From positions 1-31,507 of the forward strand of contig UQNB01000019.1 in the NCBI GenBank assembly GCA_900542235.1: DNA of 31,507 nucleotides, given 5' to 3'. The notes below the pieces were generated by a model. The model was not told the DNA's origin. It saw nothing but the letters and a program-made list of their open reading frames with translations, and did not search any database. Source of the stretch: an uncultured Collinsella sp. (GTDB lineage Bacteria > Actinomycetota > Coriobacteriia > Coriobacteriales > Coriobacteriaceae). A program made the position numbers and the translations under genes. Shown in pieces: positions 24,220-31,507 of this stretch; the stretch's first letter is position 1, and each line of letters begins with the position of its first letter.

Positions 24220-24254
24220 CTTTCACCTTTCTCAGCCATTTGGCAGGGACGGTT

Positions 24255-24282
24255 TTTATAGTAACTGAAACGCACCACGCAA
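24255..24282 (-). promoter_or_regulatory. candidate murE promoter
   Basis: On the minus strand TTGCGT (24277-24282) and TATAAA (24255-24260) are separated by 16 nt. The -35 overlaps the T run of the asnB terminator, so termination and initiation are back to back. Confidence 0.5.
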
Positions 24283-24305
24283 AAACGGCTCCCGGAGGAG
24301 CCGTT
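24281..24305 (-). terminator. asnB terminator
   Basis: On the minus strand AACGGCTCC pairs exactly with GGAGCCGTT around 4 nt and is followed by a T run, 25 nt after the asnB stop. Confidence 0.9.
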
Positions 24306-24330
24306 ACGCGCAGGCGTTCGTAAGCCGAGG

Positions 24331-26211
24331 CTAGGCAGCCTGAACAGCGGGCTGGTCCTCGTCGATAAAGAAGCGCTTGTACCACACCAGGAACACGAGC
24401 GGCGTATAGATCTTGCGCTGGAAATCGCCCTTGCCCGCAAAGTGCAGATCGAGCAGGTGCATGAGCTCGTCGGTATCGAAGAACTCGCTTGCCCACGGCG
24501 CGGTGAAGTACTCCTTGACATAGTCGTACCACTTTTGCTCGCGCAGCCAGTAGACAATCGGCACCGGGAAGCCCACCTTGGGACGGGTGGCCCACTCATC
24601 GGGCAGCGACTTGTTGGCAGCGTGGCGGAGTACCTGTTTGTTGCCGTTCTCGTTGATGCGGTAGCGATCGGGAATGTGCTCGGCGAACTCCATGACTTTG
24701 CGGTCCAGGAAGGGCACGCGCAGCTCCAGCGAGTGCGCCATGCACATCTTGTCGGCCTTGAGCAGAATGTCGCCTGGGAGCCACATGTTCATGTCCAGGT
24801 ACTGCTTCTTGACCAGCTCGGGCTGACCTTTCACGCGCGCATAGATGGGAGCGGCAAGCTCGAAGGCGCCATCGCCGGTGTTGTACTCGGGCTTGAGCAC
24901 GCCGTCGACCTCGCGCTCCGGCCATACCAGAGCCTGTCCCAGGAACGACTTCTCGGGGATCTCGGCACCCTTGACCAGGAAGTTATGTCCCTTGAAGTAC
25001 GGCATATGCAGCGCCAGGTTACCGAGCGCGCGACGAATGGGCAGCGGCACCATCTTTTTGTATTTGCGGACCGGGACCGTATCCTCGTAATAGGCGTAGC
25101 CGCCAAAGAGCTCGTCGGCGCCTTCGCCCGAAAGCACGACGGTAACGTCCTTGCGCGCCATCTCGGCCAAGAACCACAGCGGCACAGACGACAGGTTGGA
25201 CTGCGGCTCGTCCATGTGATACTGGATGTCCTCGAGCGCACCGAAGAACTCGTCGGCGGTAATCATCTTGCGGACATTCTCGACGCCGAGCTTATCGGAA
25301 AGTTCCTTGGCGTAGTTAGTCTCGTTGAAATTCTTGTAATCGAAGCCCACCGAGAAGGTCTTGTCGGGCATGAGGCAAGCGGCGATGTAGCTGGAGTCGA
25401 CGCCGCCGGAGAGGAACGACGCGACCTTAACGTCGGCGATGCGATGGGCCTCGACGCTCTCGTGCACGACCTCATCCAGCTCGTCGACGTACTCCTCGAA
25501 CGGCTTCTCGACGGCAGAGTAATCGCAATCCCAGTAGCGCTCGATGTTCATCTTGCCGGTCGGGATGTCTACGGTAAAGTAATGCGCCGGCGGCAGCTTG
25601 TAGACACCCTCGAAGAAGGTCTCCTCGGTTGCCGAATACTGCAGCGTCATGTACGGACGCAGGGCCTTTTTGTTGACCGCCTTGTGGAAGTGCGGGTAGT
25701 CCAGGAAGCTCTTGATTTCGGAGCCAAAGAGCACGCCCGGCGCGCCGTCGCCCGCATCGGCCATGGGATAGTAGTAGAGCGGCTTGATGCCAAAGATGTC
25801 GCGGGCGCCAAAAAGCTTGTTCTTCTTCTTGTCCCAGATGACGAAGGCGTACATGCCGCGCAGGCGATCGAGTACGGCCTCGCCCCACTCCTCGTAGCCG
25901 TGCAGGAGGCTCTCGGTGTCGGCTCCACAGTGGAACTTATAGCCCTTGGCCTCGAGCTCGGAGCGAAGCTCCTGGAAGTTGTAGATCTCGCCGTTGAAGA
26001 CGATAACGACGCTGCCGTCCTCATTGGCCATGGGCTGAGCGCCGGCCTCGGTCAGGTCGAGGATCGACAGGCGGCGGAAGCCCAGGGCAACGCGGCCGTC
26101 GATAAACTGGCCGCCCATGTCGGGACCACGATGGACGATGCGGTCCATCATCTTGGTGAGCACCTCGGATTGGTTATCCGTCCCACCGACAAAACCGACA
26201 AAACCGCACAT
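24331..26211 (-). CDS. asnB: asparagine synthetase (glutamine-hydrolysing)
   Basis: A 626-residue enzyme making asparagine from aspartate, ATP and glutamine. Cys2 in MCGFVGFVGG is the glutaminase nucleophile, and the class II amidotransferase half has RRLSILDL and NGEIYNFQELR. The synthetase half starts at about 235 with the pyrophosphatase loop SFLSGGVDSSYIAA, followed by LSGEGADELFGGY and LELRVPFLDR. The ATG follows GAGGGGATAG. It appears to be a single-gene unit with its own terminator. A -10 TATACT lies about 50 nt upstream on the minus strand (26263-26268). No frameshift is seen. Confidence 0.96.
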   Translation of the reverse strand: MCGFVGFVGGTDNQSEVLTKMMDRIVHRGPDMGGQFIDGRVALGFRRLSILDLTEAGAQPMANEDGSVVIVFNGEIYNFQELRSELEAKGYKFHCGADTESLLHGYEEWGEAVLDRLRGMYAFVIWDKKKNKLFGARDIFGIKPLYYYPMADAGDGAPGVLFGSEIKSFLDYPHFHKAVNKKALRPYMTLQYSATEETFFEGVYKLPPAHYFTVDIPTGKMNIERYWDCDYSAVEKPFEEYVDELDEVVHESVEAHRIADVKVASFLSGGVDSSYIAACLMPDKTFSVGFDYKNFNETNYAKELSDKLGVENVRKMITADEFFGALEDIQYHMDEPQSNLSSVPLWFLAEMARKDVTVVLSGEGADELFGGYAYYEDTVPVRKYKKMVPLPIRRALGNLALHMPYFKGHNFLVKGAEIPEKSFLGQALVWPEREVDGVLKPEYNTGDGAFELAAPIYARVKGQPELVKKQYLDMNMWLPGDILLKADKMCMAHSLELRVPFLDRKVMEFAEHIPDRYRINENGNKQVLRHAANKSLPDEWATRPKVGFPVPIVYWLREQKWYDYVKEYFTAPWASEFFDTDELMHLLDLHFAGKGDFQRKIYTPLVFLVWYKRFFIDEDQPAVQAA

Positions 26212-26380
26212 ATACTATCCCCTCTGCTGTTGCTGGGTATCAAATCGAATCAGTAGCTTTTGAGTATACCCGAGGGCGTAAAGAGGGGCGGAATGTTCAG
26301 GCAATCTCAACTGAATCAGCTCCGCGCCGACACGCGCCGGTTACCTTTAATGGATATGAGGTGAATGAGGCGATTGTTTT

Positions 26381-26388
26381 GCTATACT
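26381..26388 (+). promoter_or_regulatory. tRNA-Val promoter, extended -10
   Basis: TGCTATACT (26380-26388) lies 10 nt before the tRNA. No good -35 is seen at the expected distance, which suits an extended -10 promoter. Confidence 0.55.
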
Positions 26389-26398
26389 CTCTCCGCAC

Positions 26399-26474
26399 GG
26401 GCGATTGGCGCAACGGTTAGCGCAGGTGCTTTACACGCACAAGGCTGGGGGTTCGAATCCCTCATCGCCCACCA
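26399..26474 (+). tRNA. tRNA-Val (anticodon TAC)
   Basis: A 76-nt tRNA with the CCA end encoded. The acceptor GGGCGAT pairs with ATCGCCC and the D arm is GCGC/GCGC. The anticodon loop TTTACAC gives anticodon TAC, reading GTA and other Val codons. The T arm GGGGG/CCCTC has TTCGAAT. The first pair of the anticodon stem (G27-A43) is a mismatch. It is the only tRNA on the plus strand here, and its 3' end is copied 185 bp downstream. Confidence 0.95.
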
Positions 26475-26543
26475 CTGATTTGATAGGCTCCCAGCTATGG
26501 GGGCCTTTCATTTTTGGGCCCATCGCAGAGGGATTCGAACCCG
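26457..26543 (+). repeat. direct repeat copy 1: tRNA-Val 3' end plus terminator
   Basis: The repeat begins with the last 18 nt of the tRNA (ATCCCTCATCGCCCACCA), takes in the terminator and ends with GAGGGATTCGAACCC, the exact inverse of the tRNA T arm. It matches copy 2 with only a few differences. It resembles an attachment-site duplication left by an element integrating at the tRNA 3' end. Confidence 0.8.
26485..26516 (+). terminator. tRNA-Val terminator
   Basis: AGGC and CCC on the left pair with GGG and GCCT on the right, with a small mismatch, followed by TTTCATTTTT. It starts 10 nt after the CCA end. A near-identical copy lies at 26671-26701. Confidence 0.8.
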
Positions 26544-26557
26544 AAAGGGTGCGGAGC

Positions 26558-26640
26558 TGAGGAAACGCGAAGCGTTTTCCAGCGCAGCACGCGAGGGCCG
26601 TAGGCCCGAAGCGAGAGCGGGCGGCGTCAGCCGCACGCGA
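26558..26640. other. cluster of three small GC hairpins between the repeat copies
   Basis: GGAAACGC/GCGTTTTCC at 26561-26580, GGGCC/GGCCC around 3 nt at 26595-26607 and GCGGC/GCCGC around 4 nt at 26621-26634 follow closely. No reading frame or promoter is convincing. It may be the remnant of an integrated element or a structured RNA. Confidence 0.45.
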
Positions 26641-26641
26641 C

Positions 26642-26729
26642 ATCCCTCATCGCCCACCACTTGATTGAAAAGGCTCCCAGCGATGGGGGCCTTTCCTTTT
26701 TGGGCCCAGTGCAGAGGGATTCGAACCCG
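26642..26729 (+). repeat. direct repeat copy 2: tRNA-Val 3' end plus terminator
   Basis: It is about 90% identical by eye to 26457-26543, including the exact 18-nt tRNA tail at 26642-26659, a second terminator hairpin with CTTTTT (26671-26701) and a second inverse T-arm string at 26714-26728. The rest of the tRNA is absent, so this is not a functional tRNA. Confidence 0.8.
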
Positions 26730-26753
26730 CCAGCACGTCTGTCACAAAGGCCG

Positions 26754-26970
26754 TGGCCAGAAAATGGCAAAAATGAGTACTGCTACCTTGCTTACAACAT
26801 GTCAGAAGATAATATTTGCTTAAGTTACGCAACATATGTCCATTATAAGGACTAGCAATTGGATCAAAATCGTACATTCATCGCCATTTCGACTAGCTAT
26901 CTGGCCTTATTAGTCCAAAATTGCTGTTACCAAATCGGTAACAGTACTCATATTTGATGTTTTTTGACCA
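26754..26970. mobile_element. MITE-like 217-bp element with terminal inverted repeats
   Basis: The left end (26754-26787) and the inverse of the right end (26937-26970) match at 27 of 34 positions, both starting TGG and sharing the core ATGAGTACTG. The interior is clearly AT richer than all surrounding DNA and has no plausible gene. Next to the right end is an inner palindrome, CTGTTACC and GGTAACAG around 5 nt (26924-26944). No target-site duplication was found and no transposase is nearby, so mobilisation would be in trans. Confidence 0.6.
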
Positions 26971-26973
26971 GCA

Positions 26974-27043
26974 GGTCTCCCCGCCTTAGCAAATCTAAGG
27001 CAAAACGGGCTCCAGACCGCTGAATCGTGCCGCATATGGCACG
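26974..27043. other. nested hairpins downstream of argD
   Basis: GGTCT (26974-26978) pairs with AGACC (27014-27018), enclosing GCCTTAG/CTAAGGC around 5 nt (26983-27001). A separate perfect 6-bp hairpin, CGTGCC/GGCACG, lies at 27026-27043. They follow the argD stop on the minus strand and may end its transcript, though no T run is present. Confidence 0.45.
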
Positions 27044-27086
27044 TCCACAGTCCGGAACCCGGTTCAAATTGAGTTATTGCGCCGCG

Positions 27087-28370
27087 TTAGCCCAAGACAC
27101 CCGACAGAATCTCGATCAGACTGTCCACGTCGGATTCCTCGCAGACGAGCGGCGGCAGGAAACGCAGCGTATGGGCACCCGTAGCGTTAATCACGGCACC
27201 GGCGGCCAGCGCGCGGGCAACAATATCATGCGCGTCGCCCGCGGCATCATCCAAATCACAGCCGAGCATCAAGCCGCGGCCACGCACCTCGGTCACGTTC
27301 GGCAGCTTGGCGAGCTTTGCCTCCATATAGGCGCCTACCTTGGCAGCATGGTCGGCATAATCGCCGCGCACGAGCGCGGAGAGCGTCGCGGCGCGCGCCG
27401 CGACAGCCAAGCAGCTACCGCCAAAGGTCGAGCCGTGGTCGCCCGGCTTAAACACGTCGGCAATCTCCTTCTTTGCTACGACGGCACCCATGGGCACGCC
27501 ATCGGCAATGCCCTTGGCAAGGCTCATGATGTCGGGTTCCACGCCATAGGTTTGGAATGCAAACGGCTTGCCGGAGCGGAAGATGCCGCACTGGACCTCG
27601 TCGGCTATAAGCACGGCGCCCACTTCGTGTGCCAGGTCGCGCGCTGCCGCCATAAACTCCTCGGTCATGGGGTGCACGCCACTCTCACCCTGGATCGGCT
27701 CGAGCATCACGGCACAAATTTCGCTCCCCAGCTGCTTAAAGATCGCACGCAGTTCATTGATATCGTTGGGCGTACAGGCCACAAAGCCACCCGGCAGCGG
27801 GCGGAAACTATCCTGCAGCCAATCCTGCATGGTGGCGGCAATGGTCTCGAGCGTACGGCCGTGGAAGCCGCCGCGCATGCACACGATAGTGTTGCCGCCG
27901 TTACCGGCACGCTTGGCGTACAGGCGCGCAAGCTTCATCGAGCCCTCATTGGCCTCGGCGCCGGAGTTGGCAAAGAAGGTCTCCCAAACCTGCTCATCCG
28001 CAGCCGGGGCACCAAGAGCAGCTGCCGTGGTCTCATCGCCGGCGGCAATGGCATCGGCAAGCACGCGTGCACCATCTAAGTCGTCGTTGGCAAGCTTGGA
28101 CAGCAGCGCCGCGACCTGTCCACGCTGCTCGATGTAGAAGTAATTGGAGACATGCATGAGCTTTTTGGTCTGTGCCTCGAGCGCCGAGAGCACAGCCGGG
28201 TCGCCATGACCTAGGCTGCACACGCCGATGCCGGCAAGAAAGTCGAGGTACTCACGACCATCGTCGCCGGTGAGCTTCATGCCGTGACCCTCGACAAACT
28301 CGACCGGAGAGCGGCCAAAGGTATGCATAACGTAATGGGATTCAAGCGATTGCTGAGCTGCAAGTGACAT
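27087..28370 (-). CDS. argD: acetylornithine aminotransferase
   Basis: A 427-residue PLP enzyme that transaminates N-acetylglutamate semialdehyde to N-acetylornithine. It shows YLDFLAGIGVCSLGHGDP near the N-terminus, FFANSGAEANEGSMKLAR, GGFHGRTLETIAAT, LIADEVQCGIFRSG and the PLP lysine in SLAKGIADGVPMGAV. GSTFGGSCLAVAAR follows. Compared with typical ArgD (about 395-400), there is an insertion of some 25 residues rich in Ala and Asp (about 102-127, before EQVWETFFANSG). The ATG follows GAAAGG. It is the last gene of the arginine cluster. Confidence 0.95.
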   Translation of the reverse strand: MSLAAQQSLESHYVMHTFGRSPVEFVEGHGMKLTGDDGREYLDFLAGIGVCSLGHGDPAVLSALEAQTKKLMHVSNYFYIEQRGQVAALLSKLANDDLDGARVLADAIAAGDETTAAALGAPAADEQVWETFFANSGAEANEGSMKLARLYAKRAGNGGNTIVCMRGGFHGRTLETIAATMQDWLQDSFRPLPGGFVACTPNDINELRAIFKQLGSEICAVMLEPIQGESGVHPMTEEFMAAARDLAHEVGAVLIADEVQCGIFRSGKPFAFQTYGVEPDIMSLAKGIADGVPMGAVVAKKEIADVFKPGDHGSTFGGSCLAVAARAATLSALVRGDYADHAAKVGAYMEAKLAKLPNVTEVRGRGLMLGCDLDDAAGDAHDIVARALAAGAVINATGAHTLRFLPPLVCEESDVDSLIEILSGVLG

Positions 28371-28439
28371 GGGATGCCTTTCGTTGAGCGCCGGACGGCG
28401 CAGGCCTATGGGTGCAGAAATGGGGCGGCTGCGGGTCAG

Positions 28440-29420
28440 TTAGACTGTCTGAAGCTTCTCGACCTCGTCGAGGTTCTCGGTCAGACGCGCAGCAAACGTC
28501 GAAAGCGGATGCGGATGCGTATCGAACTCGTAAGCCGTCTCGGTGGAATGGATCACGGTGCCGACGCCGGCATCGGTCAGCAGCTCCAGCAGCAGCGAAT
28601 GCGGCGTGGTGCCGTTGATGATGTGAGCGCGAAATACGCCGCCGGCAAGCGCATCGACGGCCGCACGCAGCTTGGGAATCATGCCCTTATCGACCTCGCC
28701 GCCGTAGAGCATTTCGTTAACCTCGTCGAGCGTTAGGTTGGAGATGAGTGAGTCTTTATCGCTAAAGTCCTTGTACAGGCCGTCGACGTCGGTCAAAAAG
28801 ATCGCCTTATGCGCATGCAGCGCCGCCGCAACGGCACCGGCGGCGGTATCGGCGTTGATGTTGAAGAAACCGCCGTCCTCCCCCGCCGCGACGGTAGCGA
28901 TGACGGGGATGTACTCGCTATCGAGCAGGCGCTCGATATAGTCGGTGTTGACGTGCGTGACCTTGCCTACGCGGCCGAGTTCGGGGTCGAGCGGCTCGGC
29001 GATGAGCGTACCGGCATCGCTGCCCGAAACGCCCACGGCCAGGTTGCCGTGATGGTTGAGCGCCGCGACCAGCTCCTGGTTGACCTTGCCGCCCAGCACC
29101 TCGCGCACGATATCCATGGTCGCCGGCGTGGTCACGCGCTGGCCGTTCATAAACTCGACGGGGATGTCGTAGTGGCTAAGCGCCTCGTTGATGGCCTTGC
29201 CGCCACCGTGCACGATAACAGGGCGCATGCCGATGATCTTGAGCAGGACGATGTCGCTCATCACGTCGCGGCGCAGCTGCTCATCAACCATGGCGGCTCC
29301 GCCATATTTGATAACAACCGTCTTGCCGGTCAGGTTCTTAATCCACGGCAGCGCTTCGAACAGCAGCTGCGCGGTTGCTTCGTTGGATTCACTCGAACGA
29401 CAATCGCGTGCGAATTTCAT
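28440..29420 (-). CDS. argB: acetylglutamate kinase
   Basis: A 326-residue amino-acid kinase that phosphorylates N-acetylglutamate, often the feedback-controlled step of arginine synthesis. Motifs are KTVVIKYGGAAM (ATP lysine), PVIVHGGGKAIN, GVSGSDAGTLIAEP, FNINADTAAGAVA and LTDVDGLYKD. I chose the ATG at 29420 after GAGG; the 20 codons further upstream lack family match. The C-terminus has about 25 residues beyond the usual end. The N-terminal extension of about 25 residues resembles the helix of arginine-sensitive enzymes, so feedback inhibition is plausible but unproven. Confidence 0.95.
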   Translation of the reverse strand: MKFARDCRSSESNEATAQLLFEALPWIKNLTGKTVVIKYGGAAMVDEQLRRDVMSDIVLLKIIGMRPVIVHGGGKAINEALSHYDIPVEFMNGQRVTTPATMDIVREVLGGKVNQELVAALNHHGNLAVGVSGSDAGTLIAEPLDPELGRVGKVTHVNTDYIERLLDSEYIPVIATVAAGEDGGFFNINADTAAGAVAAALHAHKAIFLTDVDGLYKDFSDKDSLISNLTLDEVNEMLYGGEVDKGMIPKLRAAVDALAGGVFRAHIINGTTPHSLLLELLTDAGVGTVIHSTETAYEFDTHPHPLSTFAARLTENLDEVEKLQTV

Positions 29421-29501
29421 AATCTGCCTCGTCTTTCGTATCGTTATCGCGCCGTGCTCCGCTGTCCGCAATCGCGGCAAGATACGCAGCGTGCCTGGAA
29501 T

Positions 29502-30770
29502 CTAGGAACGGTAGTCGCCGTTGATGGAGATGTACTCATGCGTGAGGTCGCAGGTCCACACGGTCGTTGCCGCGTCGCCTGCGCCCAGGTCGGCCGAGAT
29601 CACGATCTCGGGCGCCTCAAAACGTCGTAGAGCCTCGTCCTCGTCAAAGGGAACAGTCAGACCGTCGCGACAGACAGGCATGCCCATCATGTCGATGGAA
29701 ACGTCTTCCTGATTAAACTTCACGCCGCACTTGCCAAGCGCCATAGCAACGCGGCCCCAGTTGCAGTCGTGGCCGGCGATGCAGGTCTTAACGAGCGGCG
29801 AGTTGGCAACGGCACGGGCGGCGATATCGGCCTCCTCGTCGTTAGCGGCGCCGGTAACGTTGACCGTAACAAGCTTGGATGCGCCCTCACCATCGGCGGC
29901 GATATTGCGCGCCAGGCTCTCGCACACCTCGTGCACGGCAAATGCCAACTCGTCAAAGGCATTGGAGCCCTCGACGATCGGCTCGGCATCTGCGGCAGCG
30001 GCGCCGGAGGCAAGCATGATGCAGGTGTCGTTGGTCGAGGTGTCGGAATCGACCGTTACCTTGTTAAAGGTCTGCTTGACGGTCGAGAGCAGCAGGGCAT
30101 GAAGTGCCGCAGGCTCGACGGGAGCATCGGTGGTGATAACTGCGATCATGGTGGCCATGTTGGGCATGATCATACCCGAGCCCTTGCACATTCCGCCTAC
30201 CGTATAGACATTGCCCGCATGACCCGCAGCCTCACTGACGTAGGACACGGCGTACTCCTTGGAGTGCGTGTCGGTCGTCATGATGGCGCGAGCGGCATCG
30301 GCGCCACCGTGGGCGGAGAGCGCCTCGTAGGCAGCAGGAATGGCGGTCTCAAACGTGTCGATCGGCAGAATCTGGCCAATTACACCCGTGGAGGCAACCA
30401 GAATCTGCTGAGGCTCGCAGCCGATGACCTGCGATGCGATGCTGCACGTCTCGCGCGCGCATGCAAGGCCGGTCTCACCCGTGGCGGCGTTGGCATTGCC
30501 AGAGTTGACCGAAATGCCGGCGATGATACCGTACCCCTTGTCGGTACCGCCCAGGTTGGCACGGCTCACCTGCACGGGCGCCGCGCAAAAGCGATTGGTG
30601 GTAAACACGCCAGCACCGGGACAGGGTTTATCGGGCACGACGAGCGCGTAATCCAGACGCTCGGGGTTCTTGCGGAACCCAGCGTGGATGCCTGCAGCCT
30701 TAAAACCAGCCGCAGCCGTAACGCCACCCTCGACGGCGCGAATCTTGATATCAAACAGCTCGGTATTCAT
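29502..30770 (-). CDS. argJ: bifunctional ornithine acetyltransferase / N-acetylglutamate synthase
   Basis: A 422-residue enzyme that moves the acetyl group from N-acetylornithine back to glutamate, closing the acetyl cycle. The precursor cuts itself at the Ala-Thr pair in KGSGMIMPNMATMIA (Thr207), giving two chains with Thr as nucleophile. Also seen are VNSGNANAATG, STGVIGQILP and DSDTSTNDTC. The final residues ISINGDYRS match the family. The ATG follows AAGGAG at a long spacing of about 11 nt. With argC, argB and argD it forms a cyclic arginine pathway; no separate argA or argE is in the window. Confidence 0.96.
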   Translation of the reverse strand: MNTELFDIKIRAVEGGVTAAAGFKAAGIHAGFRKNPERLDYALVVPDKPCPGAGVFTTNRFCAAPVQVSRANLGGTDKGYGIIAGISVNSGNANAATGETGLACARETCSIASQVIGCEPQQILVASTGVIGQILPIDTFETAIPAAYEALSAHGGADAARAIMTTDTHSKEYAVSYVSEAAGHAGNVYTVGGMCKGSGMIMPNMATMIAVITTDAPVEPAALHALLLSTVKQTFNKVTVDSDTSTNDTCIMLASGAAAADAEPIVEGSNAFDELAFAVHEVCESLARNIAADGEGASKLVTVNVTGAANDEEADIAARAVANSPLVKTCIAGHDCNWGRVAMALGKCGVKFNQEDVSIDMMGMPVCRDGLTVPFDEDEALRRFEAPEIVISADLGAGDAATTVWTCDLTHEYISINGDYRS

Positions 30771-30904
30771 CGTCTTTATGACTCCTTATGTCAAACAAAA
30801 AACGGACATCGGTTGGTGCGCCATGCCAGTCGTGATCATGAGACCAGCTTAAGAGTGGCGCCCCACTCGATGCCCGACTACCAAATCGTTAACAATCGAA
30901 TGTG

Positions 30905-31507
30905 CTACACCGGGCACGCCACTGTGGGCAAGCCTCGTCGCTCGTCAAAGCCAAAGACGATATTGGCGCACTGGACTGCTTGGCCCGCAGCGCCCTTGCA
31001 CAGATTGTCGATGGCGCCCGTCGCCACCAGCACGCCCGCGCGCTTGTTGAGCGCGAGGCCGATCTGGGCGGCGTTGGTGCCGACGACCGAAGCCGTCTTG
31101 GGCTGCTGACCGGCATCGAGTACGCGTACGAAGGTGCGACCGGCGTAGAACTGCTTGTAATGGTCGACAACGTCCTCAAGGGTCAAGGTATCGATAGCCT
31201 GCGGCGTAAGCGGCAGCGTCACCGTGGAGAGCAGACCACGCTTGAGCGGTGCCAGGTGCGGGGTAAAGACGACGCGATCGGTCAGGCCAAGGATTTGCTC
31301 AATCTCGGGCGTGTGGCGATGCTTGCCCACGCCGTAGGCCTCCAAGTTCTCGTCGGCGCTGCAAAAATGGGTGCGGGCGTTGCAGGACTTACCGGCGCCC
31401 GTCACGCCGCTAATGGCATCGACAATCACGGGACCGTTCTCGGCCACCCAGCCGACGCGCACGGCGGGGGCGGCGGGCAGGGCCCGTGGGGGGGGGGCTG
31501 CCATGGC
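30905..31507 (-). CDS. argC: N-acetyl-gamma-glutamyl-phosphate reductase, C-terminal part
   Basis: About 200 residues of ArgC, open to the right edge of the window, so the NAD(P)-binding N-terminus is missing. Visible are GPVIVDAISGVTGAGKSCN, the His-containing GKHRHTPEIEQIL and the end PLKRGLLSTVTLPL onward. Further on come QPKTASVVGTNAAQIG and the C-terminal LVATGAIDNLCKGAAGQAVQCAN, all typical. ArgC reduces the acylphosphate made by ArgB. The active-site Cys (usually GCYPT) should lie just at the edge, but the edge reads a Pro-rich stretch from a 10-G run (31488-31497) and may be poor sequence. The 134-nt gap to argJ holds nothing I recognise. Confidence 0.9.
   Translation of the reverse strand, partial: AMAAPPPRALPAAPAVRVGWVAENGPVIVDAISGVTGAGKSCNARTHFCSADENLEAYGVGKHRHTPEIEQILGLTDRVVFTPHLAPLKRGLLSTVTLPLTPQAIDTLTLEDVVDHYKQFYAGRTFVRVLDAGQQPKTASVVGTNAAQIGLALNKRAGVLVATGAIDNLCKGAAGQAVQCANIVFGFDERRGLPTVACPV

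Noticed and set aside
26431..26877. Small minus-strand frames across the tRNA-Val repeat block
   Set aside because: They run through the tRNA, terminators and the MITE-like element and change composition midway. They are frames left open by the repeats, not genes.
1..31507. CRISPR array or rRNA genes
   Set aside because: No evenly spaced short repeats with variable spacers and no rRNA-like conserved strings were seen on either strand.

Overview
The window reads as high-GC chromosomal DNA of an actinobacterium in the class Coriobacteriia, most likely Collinsella or a close relative. That is inference from family-level protein resemblance, GC-rich codon use and gene content (Veg protein, DisA, TatA, MEP-pathway isoprenoid genes, a LysRS with an appended tRNA-binding domain); no search could be run. 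Nearly everything lies on the minus strand. The plus-strand exceptions are the mntP-hipBA island and tRNA-Val.

Region 1 (1-3885, minus) is a compact run disA-ispD-ispF-cysS with overlapping ends: c-di-AMP synthesis, two MEP-pathway enzymes and cysteinyl-tRNA synthetase. Region 2 (about 4040-6680, plus) has a manganese efflux gene, mntP, behind a yybP-ykoY-type leader with a strong intrinsic terminator. It is followed by a HipB/HipA toxin-antitoxin operon with a 17-bp perfect inverted-repeat operator; its hipA is interrupted by one in-frame TAA. Region 3 (6700-9330, minus) holds pepD and a two-gene toxin-antitoxin module pairing a RelB/DinJ-like antitoxin with a PIN-domain toxin, behind a promoter/operator palindrome.

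Region 4 (9361-17330, minus) carries tRNA-Pro(CGG), tatA, greA, lysS, thrE and clpC in transcription order. The spacers are unusually rich in long hairpins: an attenuator-like leader before thrE, a 99-nt stem-loop after lysS and a 20-bp perfect palindrome after thrE. Region 5 (17377-26211, minus) is a housekeeping series asnB, murE, a HAD phosphatase, murI, rph, rdgB, dtd, veg and ispE, covering cell-wall precursors, RNA and nucleotide quality control, and the third MEP-pathway gene.

Region 6 (26381-27086) has tRNA-Val(TAC) on the plus strand followed by about 600 bp without a gene. This stretch contains an 87-bp imperfect direct repeat that copies the tRNA 3' end and its terminator, a cluster of small GC hairpins, and an AT-rich 217-bp segment bounded by 34-bp imperfect terminal inverted repeats that looks like a MITE. 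It has the marks of an integration hot spot. Region 7 (27087-31507, minus) is the arginine cluster argC(partial)-argJ-argB-argD. The right edge has a 10-G run and doubtful sequence.

No CRISPR array, rRNA, intact transposase or integrase, or large novel multigene system was found. The least conventional material is the non-coding structure between genes, the fused LysRS, and the two toxin-antitoxin modules.
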